The notes under the pieces: generated by a model
Databases searched by the model: none
The model's input: only the letters and a program-made list of their open reading frames with translations
Told to the model about the DNA's origin: nothing
Translations under genes and position numbers: made by a program
From: a bacterium
GTDB lineage: Bacteria; Elusimicrobiota; Elusimicrobia; UBA1565; UBA9628
NCBI GenBank assembly: GCA_021846045.1
Contig: JAJZCM010000007.1
Location: 1 to 45,901 of the forward strand
Direction of reading: 5' to 3'
Length of the DNA stretch: 45,901 bases
Shown here: positions 31,125 through 40,300 of the stretch, one piece after another
Numbering within the stretch: the first letter of the stretch is position 1
Layout of the letters: every line of letters starts with the position of its first letter

Positions 31125-32098
31125 TTAAATTTATTACACTTTTTTTATTTCTAAGTTTGCCTAAATTTTCTTATTCCGTGGCAATCTCCACCAGTTCCAA
31201 TTTGCCGAACTATGTTTCTCTTTTGCCGGATATTCACGGTTTTGACCGTTTTTCGGATGGGGGGCCGGATGGCAATTGGTATATTGGTTTTAACAACGCG
31301 TGGATCGTGAAACTTCCCTCCGCGCCGATTGGCAATTTTACCCATGCGTTTATCGGCGCAAAAATCGGCCGGGCCAAAACACAGCCGAATCCCGATAAGC
31401 CGTGGCAACGAGATGTCATCAAAGGAAAAATCTACATGGCCGTTTCGCAGGTTCCCGCGTTTTCATCCGAACAAAGCTATTTTTTGACGGAAACTTCCGA
31501 TATCTCCATCGATCCGGATTCTCCAGAATCAAAAAATCCGCGTGGAAAGGGGCGCTGGTTTTGGGCTGAAGTTCCGGTGGGGATGATCAGTTTTAATCAA
31601 CCCAATTATTTGATTATTTGGTCGCCGACCGAATATTTCACTTCCGTCTCGAGTTGTCCCATTTTGGCGGCGGCAATGCCGGAAAACGCTTCTTCATCAC
31701 AGGAGGCGTTAGCGTGGAATAACCATGATATATCGGGCGTGCCTCCGCGTTCGGTTGAAGGCGCGCTTGAAACTCCGATTAATATTTTCCCCGCCTTGGC
31801 GATTAAACTCGTCGGTCCGGGGGCGCAGTCAGCGGTGACGGTCCAGGATTTCTCCGTCTTTAAAGGAACGGCCCATTCCGTCGTTCGTTTCTCCGCTTCA
31901 GGGAAAGACATTGCAGGCGTTTGGGTTGAATCTTCCGACGATCAGTTAAATTGGGAAAGGATGAGCCCTATTCACCAATCACCGCCCTTTTATTTTTCGT
32001 TTGATAACTCTCTCCTCAAAAGCGGCAATTATCTCCGCGGCGTTGCGGAAGATGAAAGCGGCAATATTGGTTTCAGCATGCCCGCAATCATCCCTTAA
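31121..32098 (+). CDS. Exported protein of unknown function
   Basis: The 325-aa protein overlaps the parB stop by 4 bases. It has a signal peptide (MIKFITLFLFLSLPKFSYS). It is a beta-rich sequence with many Trp, Pro and Gly residues (DGNWYIGFNNAWIVKLP; GRWFWAEVPVGMISF). It ends in a probable Ig-like domain (FKGTAHSVVRFSASGKDIAGVW to the end) of the kind that interrupts 'stress applied to residue' motifs in surface proteins. I recognise no family. Location directly after parAB and before asd suggests only co-transcription, not a shared role. Confidence 0.75.
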   Translation: MIKFITLFLFLSLPKFSYSVAISTSSNLPNYVSLLPDIHGFDRFSDGGPDGNWYIGFNNAWIVKLPSAPIGNFTHAFIGAKIGRAKTQPNPDKPWQRDVIKGKIYMAVSQVPAFSSEQSYFLTETSDISIDPDSPESKNPRGKGRWFWAEVPVGMISFNQPNYLIIWSPTEYFTSVSSCPILAAAMPENASSSQEALAWNNHDISGVPPRSVEGALETPINIFPALAIKLVGPGAQSAVTVQDFSVFKGTAHSVVRFSASGKDIAGVWVESSDDQLNWERMSPIHQSPPFYFSFDNSLLKSGNYLRGVAEDESGNIGFSMPAIIP

Positions 32099-32115
32099 GG
32101 CGCCTAAATCGCGAG

Positions 32116-33141
32116 ATGTCTAGATTATCCGTCGGGGTGGTAGGGGCGACCGGTCTTGTTGGACGCGAACTTTTATTTTTCTTAGAGAAAAGAAAATTTC
32201 CTATTTACAGACTTGATTGTTTTTCCTCGGGGAAATCAAACAAGGGCGTTTCTTTTCAAGGGAAAAATCTTCCAGTCAAAAAGTTTAATTTTAACGAAGC
32301 GAAAAAAAATCAAATCGTTTTTTTTGTTAGCTCCGATGAGGTTTCCACGCGTTGGGCCAAGAAATTGGCGGCAGAGGGCGTTTGGGTTATTGACGACAGC
32401 TCCGCTTTCAGAAGCGATTCCGCCGTGCCGTTGGTGATTCCCGAAGTCAATAAAGAGGAAATTAAACCAAGCGTCCGCTTGATTTCGGGTCCTAATTGCA
32501 CGATGACCGGCCTTGGAGTTGCCGGGTATTCGCTGCATAAAAAAATCGGAGTTGAAGAAATTAGGCTTGCGTCTTACCAGGCAGTCTCGGGCGCGGGGAG
32601 GTCCGCCTTGGAAGATTTTTTCTCCGAGGTTAAGAGAGATATTAAAAATTTTTCCCTCAAAGAAGGGCGCGTCCCTATTTTGAAGATGGGGCATCCGCGG
32701 CATTTGCCTCGGCCCATTTCCGCCAATGTGTTTCCCCAGGTCGGGCCTTTCGACTCAAGAGGATCCTCCGCAGAAGAAAACAAAGTTGCCTCCGAATTAA
32801 GAAAAGTATGGAAGGCTCCGAATCTCAAAATGAGCGTGACGGCGGTTCGCGTTCCGACGCTGAGGGGGCACTGCTTGTCGGCGTGGTTGACGCTCAAAAA
32901 ACCCATTTCCCTTAAGGCCGCGGCGAAGCTGATTTCAATCTCAACGGTCGTAGAGGGCGCTCATTCTTACCCGACTCCGCGGGCTGTTGCGGGGAAAGAA
33001 GAAGTTTTCGTCTCCCGTATTCGGCGCGGATGTTCGCCCCGCGAAATCGTCTTATGGATTGCGATGGACAACCTTATTAAGGGCGCGGCTTTGAACTCCG
33101 TGCAGATTGCCGAAGAAATTTTGCGCCGTGGACTAATTTAA
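32116..33141 (+). CDS. asd: Aspartate-semialdehyde dehydrogenase
   Basis: The 341-aa enzyme reduces aspartyl phosphate to aspartate semialdehyde with NADPH, feeding lysine/diaminopimelate, threonine and methionine synthesis. NADP site VGATGLVGRELL, SSDEVSTRWAKKLAAEG, the catalytic Cys in GPNCTM, VSGAGRSAL and the catalytic His in PTLRGHC are all present. It follows the unknown exported gene by 17 bp. DAP supply links it functionally to ddl as cell-wall metabolism. Confidence 0.96.
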   Translation: MSRLSVGVVGATGLVGRELLFFLEKRKFPIYRLDCFSSGKSNKGVSFQGKNLPVKKFNFNEAKKNQIVFFVSSDEVSTRWAKKLAAEGVWVIDDSSAFRSDSAVPLVIPEVNKEEIKPSVRLISGPNCTMTGLGVAGYSLHKKIGVEEIRLASYQAVSGAGRSALEDFFSEVKRDIKNFSLKEGRVPILKMGHPRHLPRPISANVFPQVGPFDSRGSSAEENKVASELRKVWKAPNLKMSVTAVRVPTLRGHCLSAWLTLKKPISLKAAAKLISISTVVEGAHSYPTPRAVAGKEEVFVSRIRRGCSPREIVLWIAMDNLIKGAALNSVQIAEEILRRGLI

Positions 33142-33186
33142 GTAGAATGAGGGAAAGAAGCGTCGCTATTTACAAGGGGGAAGTTT

Positions 33187-34326
33187 ATGCCAACAGCTAC
33201 TCAATTTGTTCCAGGACTTGAAGGGATTGTCGCCGTTCAGACGAAATTAAGCCATGTCGACGGACAAAAAGGGAAATTGATCATCGGCGGATATTCGATT
33301 GAGGAATTGGCTGGAAAGGTTTCTTTTGAAGAGGCGGCCGAACTTTTATGGACCGGCGCCTTGCCTTCATCCAAGGAATCGGCTAGTTTCCGAAAAGAAT
33401 TGGCGGAGTTAAGAACGATTCGCCCAGAGACCTTGGATCTCATTAAGGTCGCAAGACATTCCCCGCCCATAGACGCGCTTCGAATGGCGTGCGCGACCTT
33501 GTCCTTAGATTTGTCTAACCCCAATGATATTTCTCCCGCCGCAGATTTGGCGGTTGCGAAAAGATTGACCGCCCGTTTCCCGACCGTTGTCGCCGCCCAT
33601 GCGCGCCTGCGCCAGGGGCATGATCCGATTCCTCCACGAACCGATCTCGGCATGGCGGAAAATTTCCTTTATATGGTTTTTGGCGAAGTGCCGCACCCCG
33701 CCGTGGCCAAAGCTCTGGATACTTATTGGACAACCGTCATCGATCACGGCATGAACGCTTCCACTTTCTCCGCTCGCGTTATTGCCAGCACTAGGTCCGA
33801 CATGGTCAGCGCTGTGACCGGAGCCGTGGGCGCGCTCAAAGGCCCCTTGCACGGCGGAGCGCCGGGCCCTGTTTTAGACATGTTGGTGGATATTCAGTCC
33901 GCCGACCGAGCGGAAGACTGGATTAAAAATGAGCTCAAGAACGGCCGCCGCATCATGGGATTTGGCCACCGGGTTTATAAAGTTCGCGATCCCCGGGCCG
34001 AGGTCTTGTCGAAAACAGCCGAAGCCTTGGCGGGAGCCGATTTGAGAAACCGCAAACTCTATGATTTGGCGCGTTCAGTTGAGAAAACGGCCCTAAAGGT
34101 TTTAGACGAAGCGAAACCCGGACGGAATCTCAAAACCAACGTTGAATTCTATACCGCCCTGGTCTTGCAGTCAGCCGGGCTTGTTCCTGATCAGTTCGTT
34201 GCGATGTTTGCCTGCGGCCGCGTGGCCGGTTGGTGCGCCCATGTGATGGAACAGCACGCACAGGACCGACTCATCCGTCCGCAATCGGAATACCTGGGGC
34301 CGCAGAATTTAGTCGTTTCACGTTAA
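33187..34326 (+). CDS. gltA: Citrate synthase
   Basis: The 379-aa protein has strong AAGGGGGAAG ribosome binding 4 to 13 bases before the ATG. It starts with EGIVAVQTKLSHVDGQKGKLIIGGY. The catalytic histidines are in LHGGAPG and GFGHRVYK; the acidic catalytic region is NVEFYTALVLQ. The C-terminal arginine region is RLIRPQSEYLG. Length is that of the shorter CitZ/archaeal-type enzymes, not the 430-aa NADH-regulated enterobacterial GltA. It catalyses acetyl-CoA plus oxaloacetate to citrate. A 2-methylcitrate synthase role cannot be excluded, but no prp genes are nearby. Confidence 0.93.
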   Translation: MPTATQFVPGLEGIVAVQTKLSHVDGQKGKLIIGGYSIEELAGKVSFEEAAELLWTGALPSSKESASFRKELAELRTIRPETLDLIKVARHSPPIDALRMACATLSLDLSNPNDISPAADLAVAKRLTARFPTVVAAHARLRQGHDPIPPRTDLGMAENFLYMVFGEVPHPAVAKALDTYWTTVIDHGMNASTFSARVIASTRSDMVSAVTGAVGALKGPLHGGAPGPVLDMLVDIQSADRAEDWIKNELKNGRRIMGFGHRVYKVRDPRAEVLSKTAEALAGADLRNRKLYDLARSVEKTALKVLDEAKPGRNLKTNVEFYTALVLQSAGLVPDQFVAMFACGRVAGWCAHVMEQHAQDRLIRPQSEYLGPQNLVVSR

Positions 34327-34340
34327 ATCGAGAAATTTTT

Positions 34341-34421
34341 GTAACTGATCGGGTTCGTCATTCCGGTGACCGAGTATTGGAGAGGAAGCGCCGCATCCGA
34401 GTTTGTTGGAAGGCAGCCGAA
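34341..34421. repeat. Dispersed palindromic element, copy D (truncated)
   Basis: It begins GTAACTGATC, then GGGTTCGTCATTCCGG, GACCGAGTATTGG and GAGGAAGCGCCGC, matching the right half of copy B in reverse orientation with scattered changes. It stops being recognisable near 34421. The GGAAGG inside it probably serves as the ribosome-binding site of the Sel1 gene. Confidence 0.65.
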
Positions 34422-34423
34422 TT

Positions 34424-35506
34424 TTGAACGCTAAAAAGCTGTTTTTAATTTCTCTTTTCGCGCTTTTCGGCGCGGGTTTATCCCTGCTTTTTCCCTCAGA
34501 TATTGAGGCGAGCCCCTTAAATCGGGACAAGGCGGTTCTTGGGCGGGCAGAGGCGGCTTTTAAGGCCAAGAACTACCGAGTTTCGTTCCGGCTTTTCCTT
34601 CGCGCCGCGCGCGGAGGCTCACCCGTCGCCCAAACCTACGTGGGGATGCATTACTTGAAAGCTTGGGGAGTTTCCAAAAACCCCGGCAAGGCCTTGATCT
34701 GGTTTTCAAGGGCGGCTCTGCGAGGATATCCGAGAGCCGAGACGGCTCTCGGGATGATGTATGCCTCGGGACTTGGGGTTCCCCGCGATTTTAAGAAGGC
34801 GCGGTTTTGGCTCCACAAGGCGGCCAGGGCCGGAGACAAAAACGCCGCGCGCTGGCTTGATTCCATAAAGGGCGTCTCGCCAAAACCCTCCTCCGTTAAA
34901 AAACCGCCGGAGACTTCGAGAGCGCCGCCGAAGCCTCCAAGGCCGCTACCAAAAATTTCTCCCGCCGCTCCCGCCGCTTCCATCAGTTCCGCGCCTTTAG
35001 TCTTCCCTCCTCATCCAAAAGCGCCTCACTTGGCCCGGAAAAATAAATCGCCTTTTTATTTCAGCGGTGGGCTTGACCCCTTTTTGGCGGCAAGCGCGGA
35101 TACGGCGGGCGGAAACTCTTTTGCCGGAGCGGGGCTTGGAGCTTTTGGGAATGTCGGCTGGAAAAGATGGGATCTGGAGTTGGGGTATAATTTTTTGTTT
35201 GAAAGCGGGCTCAAATCGGGCCTGACCCCTCAGTATCAAAACGTCCGATTTTTCAACTTGATTCCGAAATTCAAGGTCTCGCCCGGCGCCCAATTTGGGC
35301 TGGGGTTCGGCGATTTTTCCTCCTCATCCTCGCTCCACGGCCCGGGGGCCGTTTTTTCCGCTGTTTTTCCTCTCGAAAAAATTTTGAGGATGAAGGGATT
35401 TTATCCCATTCATCTCGCCTCATCTTTTGAGGCCTTTTGGGTTCCAGATTCCGAGCGCTTGTTTGGAATCCTATTCGGCCTGAGATTGGGCTTGGATAAA
35501 AAATGA
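34424..35506 (+). CDS. Exported Sel1-repeat protein with C-terminal barrel-like domain
   Basis: I prefer the TTG at 34424 (MNAKKLFLISLF, 360 aa). It begins directly at the signal peptide (LFLISLFALFGAGLSLLF) and has GGAAGG 10 bases upstream; the tracked TTG lies 21 bases earlier. Sel1/TPR-like helical repeats cover about residues 40-140 (AQTYVGMHYLKAWGVSKNPGKAL; AETALGMMYASGLGVPRDFKKA). A Pro/Ser-rich linker and a beta-rich C-terminus with alternating Gly/aromatic strands resembling an outer-membrane barrel follow. It overlaps the PorV-like gene by 4 bases. It may scaffold or anchor the surface proteins encoded downstream. Confidence 0.8.
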   Translation: MNAKKLFLISLFALFGAGLSLLFPSDIEASPLNRDKAVLGRAEAAFKAKNYRVSFRLFLRAARGGSPVAQTYVGMHYLKAWGVSKNPGKALIWFSRAALRGYPRAETALGMMYASGLGVPRDFKKARFWLHKAARAGDKNAARWLDSIKGVSPKPSSVKKPPETSRAPPKPPRPLPKISPAAPAASISSAPLVFPPHPKAPHLARKNKSPFYFSGGLDPFLAASADTAGGNSFAGAGLGAFGNVGWKRWDLELGYNFLFESGLKSGLTPQYQNVRFFNLIPKFKVSPGAQFGLGFGDFSSSSSLHGPGAVFSAVFPLEKILRMKGFYPIHLASSFEAFWVPDSERLFGILFGLRLGLDKK

Positions 35507-37338
35507 GGCGGCTGATTTTTTGCTTCGCGCTTTTTTTGCCGGCCCAAAGGCTTTACGCCCAGGCCGCGGATGCGGGCCTTGCGGGATCTTTTATGCGCCT
35601 AGGGACAGGGGCGCGCGCCTTGTCTATGGGCGGAGCCTATGCCGGCATAGCCGATGACATCACGGCTCTTTACTGGAATCCGGCGGGGCTGGCCAACATC
35701 GGGAAAATGGATTTGGGAGTGACCAGCATCATTCTCCCTGAAAACACATCCAGCAATTTCGCGGGGTTCGCCCTTCCGACGGATAAATCCAGATACGGCG
35801 TTTTCGCGGCCGGGCTTTTGGAGGAAAACTCGGGAGGATTTCAGGGGCAATTAAATCCCTTTGACGCGCCGACCAGCTTCTCCATTTCCAACGATCTCTT
35901 TATGGCCGGTTGGGGGATGCATTTCCAAAATCTAAAATACTTGCCCGGAACCTTGAATGTGGGAGGGACAGGGAAAGTTATCCAGCAAAAAATAGGGTCC
36001 GCCAATTCCTCAAGTTGGGGAGCGGATCTCGGGGTTCAGTATCAGCCGATTCCAGAGGTTTCTATAGGGCTGACCGGACAGAACTTGATTGCCCCGGTCG
36101 AAAATTTTTCCGGGGTCCCGGTTCCCGACGCGAAAACCTATTCGCTGGTTCCCTCCTACCAAAAAGACTTGAATTCCGAGCTCCGCATGACCGTCGCTGG
36201 GGGCCTTGAATACGCGGCGGGGGTTTTCGAGCGCTTCATTGGATGCGAATTTCTCTACGACCAGATCGTGGCTTTCCGGGGCGGGCTTGATTCCCAGGGA
36301 ATGACGGCGGGAGTCGGATTTAGGTACGACGATTTCCAGGTGGATTACGCCGTCATCTTCAATCAAATCGCTCCCAGCCAGATTATCTCCCTGGACGTTC
36401 GCTTCGGCAAGACCGCAGCGGAAATAGAGGCCGAAAAAGAGGCCCTCTTGAAAAATCTTTCGCAGTCCCGCGCCAAGAGGGCCGCGCACGATTATTATCT
36501 GGAGGCCTCTGAATCCGAGAAAAGCGGCGATTACTCCAAAGCCGCGCGGGATTTGGACGCGGCCTCGGCCTTGGATCCGGACAACCCTGAGATCGAGAAA
36601 AAACGCGCCGAAGTGGATGCAGAACTTAAAACTCAAATGCGCCTTCGGTCCATAGAAGAGGCCCGATCCCTGGCCCTTGGACAATACCGCCAGGGAAATC
36701 TGATTTCGAGCCTTCAGTACTGGAAGCAGATTCAGAATCTTGATCCAAAAGACGCCGAGGCGAAAGCGTATGTCTTAAAAATAGAGAACAGCTTCGGAAA
36801 AGAGGAGAAAAAACGCCTAGCCGAGGCCTTGGCCGAGGCGCAAAAGAGGAAGGAACTCGAGCGCTTGGCCCGCGCGGGCGGACTTTTGGTCGAGGGAAAA
36901 TACGATGAGGCGATTTTAGAGGCCAAGAAAGTCCTCAAGGACGATCCCGCTCAGGCCGACGCTCAAAGAATCGTCAAGGCCGCCGGGGAAAAGCTCAAAT
37001 CCAGGACCGGCGAGATTCTCTCTTCGGCCCTCGCCGATTTTAACTCCAAGAAATACCGGAACGCTATAGAACTTTTCGAGAGAGCGTTAAAGGCCGATCC
37101 GAAAAATAAGGAAGCCTTGGAAAAAATCAAGATTGCCAAGACCGCCCTGCGCTATGAGACCAGCCCCGAGGAGAAGAAAACCCTTGAAAGGCTCTATTAC
37201 GATGCCGTAAACTTGTATCTCAAGGGCGATTATCCCGCCTGCGGAGAAATCTTGAAAAAAATATTCGATTTAGATCCGGTCAACGAGGACGCGAAAAAAT
37301 TAAAAGCAAAATTAGACGCCGTGATGCCCGGCCAATGA
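35503..37338 (+). CDS. PorV/UPF0164-like outer-membrane barrel with C-terminal TPR domain
   Basis: The 611-aa protein has a signal peptide (LIFCFALFLPAQRLYA) followed by the PorV family N-terminus GSFMRLGTGARALSMGGAYAGIADDITALYWNPAGLANI. A FadL-like barrel extends to about residue 310. The rest is helical, with several tetratricopeptide units (GDYSKAARDLDAASALDPDNP; YRNAIELFERALKADPKNKEAL; GDYPACGEILKKIFDLDPVNEDA). In Bacteroidota PorV is the shuttle of type IX secretion; in other phyla the same barrel occurs without a clear T9SS. It overlaps the giant FN3 gene that follows, whose FlgD-like C-terminus would be a natural cargo signal. Confidence 0.85.
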   Translation: MRRLIFCFALFLPAQRLYAQAADAGLAGSFMRLGTGARALSMGGAYAGIADDITALYWNPAGLANIGKMDLGVTSIILPENTSSNFAGFALPTDKSRYGVFAAGLLEENSGGFQGQLNPFDAPTSFSISNDLFMAGWGMHFQNLKYLPGTLNVGGTGKVIQQKIGSANSSSWGADLGVQYQPIPEVSIGLTGQNLIAPVENFSGVPVPDAKTYSLVPSYQKDLNSELRMTVAGGLEYAAGVFERFIGCEFLYDQIVAFRGGLDSQGMTAGVGFRYDDFQVDYAVIFNQIAPSQIISLDVRFGKTAAEIEAEKEALLKNLSQSRAKRAAHDYYLEASESEKSGDYSKAARDLDAASALDPDNPEIEKKRAEVDAELKTQMRLRSIEEARSLALGQYRQGNLISSLQYWKQIQNLDPKDAEAKAYVLKIENSFGKEEKKRLAEALAEAQKRKELERLARAGGLLVEGKYDEAILEAKKVLKDDPAQADAQRIVKAAGEKLKSRTGEILSSALADFNSKKYRNAIELFERALKADPKNKEALEKIKIAKTALRYETSPEEKKTLERLYYDAVNLYLKGDYPACGEILKKIFDLDPVNEDAKKLKAKLDAVMPGQ

Positions 37339-40300
37339 TGAGAAAAACGCTCATAGCTTTACCCGTTTTTTTAGCCTTCTCTTTGAGCCAAATTTACGCC
37401 AACACCATCAGCGGGCAAGATTGCCAAGGCCAAGATCTGATTTGCGACACCAGCGGCATACCCAGTTGCGGCGGGGTTGTCTGTTACGGAGGCAGTCCAG
37501 GTAACACTTTTCTTACAGGTATATTCACCAATGTCGGGCTTTTTCAAGTTTCCGGCGGTAACTGGATTTATACGGTTAGCAATCAGCCATTTGCGGTTTT
37601 TGCCGCGACGGTGAATATCATCGGCACTATAGATGCCTCCGGCGCAGGCGCTCCTGGTGGAGCTGGTGGGTCAGGTTCTCCTACTGGGGGAGGGGTAACA
37701 GGTTCAGGTCCATCGCCTGGAACTTCTGGTCCCTATAGTAGTTCCGGAGGATCGGTCAATGCGGGTGGTGGAGGCGGCTATGGCGGGGCTGGCGGCAATG
37801 GTTCTCTCCATCCGGGAAGTCCCGATAGTCCCGGGCAGGGAGGGATTTCTACTGGGACCATTGATCTTGATTCTATTCCAATGTCTACCTCTTCAGTTTC
37901 CATGGGATCTGGCGGCGGAGGAGGGACCGGACAACAACTTGTTGTATCTACAGAACCGCCGCATGATGGCGGCGTAGGCGGATACGGGGGAGGGAGTATT
38001 TATATTGAGGCGGATTCAATAACTGTCTCCGGCGCCATTCTTGTCAATGGGAGCGCTGGGAGTGATGGGATTAATAGCGCTACTATCACTTGGTCAAATT
38101 CTTCCGGCGCTGGCGGAGGTGGCGGAGGCTCGGGAGGAGGCATTCTTTTACGTGGGCTTAATGTTCTTGATCTTGAGACTGGAATTGGTTCGCCTCCTGG
38201 TCTTCACGCCGATGGCGGAGCGGGAGGCGGCGCTGATGGATATTCTGCTTACGGAGGCGGCGGCGGAGGCGGCGGAAGGGTTAAATTATTTTATGGTGAT
38301 AGCTTGACAAATAATATTTCCATATCTACGGCTGTCGGACCTGCGGGAACTATTTCTTTTGGAGATTCAAACAGTACGACCGGGGTGTCCGGATCCAGCG
38401 GAACAATTTTTCTTGGCGTTGTAGCCTCTTCCCCGACAAACTTATCCGTTACTTCTGTGGGAAATAACGCTATCAGCTTTCAATTTAACGCAACTCCTAG
38501 TTTCGGCAGCGCCTCATCGAACTCTGACTCTTATCATGAATATAATTTCGTTTCTACTATGACCGCGCCCATGACGGCTTCAAGTAATTTTATTGGGCCA
38601 ATCAGCACGGTTCCCGTCAGCGGCACATATAGCCACACGGAAAGTAGTCTTACTCCTAATACTTTATACCAGCGATTTGTGACTGCTTATAGCGACTATG
38701 GCGACAGCCTTCCAAGCAACGTTGTTTCCACCTGGACATGGGCGGATGTTCCGCTCCCTCCAACGATAACTGGGAGTACTGACACAGTTGTTGCCGATTG
38801 GACGAGCGCAAATCCATCAGGAACAACGTACTACGCAGAAATATCCACAATGAGTTCCATGGTTCCAATTTATTTATCATCGAGCACGCAATATAACCAA
38901 GCGGATTTTAATTCATCCCTGCCTGCCAACACCACCTATTATATTCAAGTTCAAGCAATTAATGGCTCTAACATAGCGACGGCGTTTACTTCGACTATTG
39001 CCTGGCCGACTTTTGCCGATGTTCCCTTCAACCTCAACCCGTCCGCCGTTTTTGAGAGTTCAATAACTCTTTCTTGGTCTGCCAACGATTCAATTGGGAC
39101 CACCTATCTTGCGGAAATTTCTGAAGATGGGTTTTTAACAATTTCAAGCAGCCCTGAAACCGCTAGTTCCAATTTCACTTTTAAACCGCTCCGTCACAAC
39201 ACGACCTATTATTTCCGCGTTGGGGCCATTAACTATGCGGGAAGTACAAGCGCATTTAGCTCCATTATCTCTACGATTACATTGCCCGGCGTTCCGTTGC
39301 CTGCCGCTTCGACATTCACCAATGTGACGGCCGACGGTCTGACCGTCAACTGGGGGCTCGACAATCCCAATGGGACGAATTTTTATGTCGAGATCGCGAC
39401 GGACCCTACTCTTTCTTCGACGGGGAGTTTCGCGACTCCCGCCGTGTCCACTCAGACTACAAACAACAATTTCTCTTTTCCAATTTCATCGTCTCTCGGG
39501 GGCGGAGCTCTGTCTTTCAACACCACTTACTACGCCCATGTCCAGACCCAGGGATACGGCGGAGATTTGAGCGCCTTTACGGCCATTGCCGCGACGGCGA
39601 CATTGGCGAATATTCCCGGAAGTCCCGTTTTTTCTCAAGTTTATTTCACGAGCTTTACGTTTTCCTGGAGCTCGGGAGGCGATCCGCCGCAGACAAGCTA
39701 CACTGCTGAGATCTCGTCGAACGGCTTTGTCAGCTCCATCTCTTTTTCGACGACGGATTTGAGCGCTACATTTGCGGGTCTGACTCCCGATGTCGCCTAC
39801 GACGCTCAAGTCGAGGCCGTCAATTATAACGGCCTCAACAGTAATTTTTCAACTGTCGAGTCTACGACGACACTGTCTGAGACGCCGACAATTTCTGGGT
39901 TTTCAAACGTCCGGGCTCAGGCTTTGAGCGTCAATTGGCAAAGCGCGGGAAATGGTTCTGGGGCTGATTATGAGATTGATTTGTCAACCAATAGTAATTT
40001 TTCCACGCTTTTTTCATCAGCGCAAACCTTGGCCCTGTCTTGGAATTTTTCAAATTTATTAGTGAATGACACTTTTTACGCGCAGGTGAGGGCTTTGCCT
40101 AGCGGCGCCTTTTCACCGCCTGTTTCAACGGTGACATTGACGGTTGCGCCAAGCGTTCCTTTGGCTTCCAACGCAGGTTTAAGCAGTTTTACCTGGAGAT
40201 GGTCGGGACTTGGCAATCCGCCGGGGACGAGTTATTTTTGTGAGATCTCAACCAACTCTTTTCAAACTCTGGTTCAATCCTCCCAGACTTATAATTTGCA

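Noticed and set aside
34313-34327. GTTTCACGTTAAATC at the end of the citrate synthase gene as a third parS site
   Set aside because: It breaks the palindrome at several bases and coincides with the last codons and stop of the gene, so chance is likely.
36010-36684. 224-aa minus-strand ORF
   Set aside because: It is antisense to the PorV/TPR gene, has no ribosome-binding site or recognisable domain, and such long shadows are expected with this codon usage.
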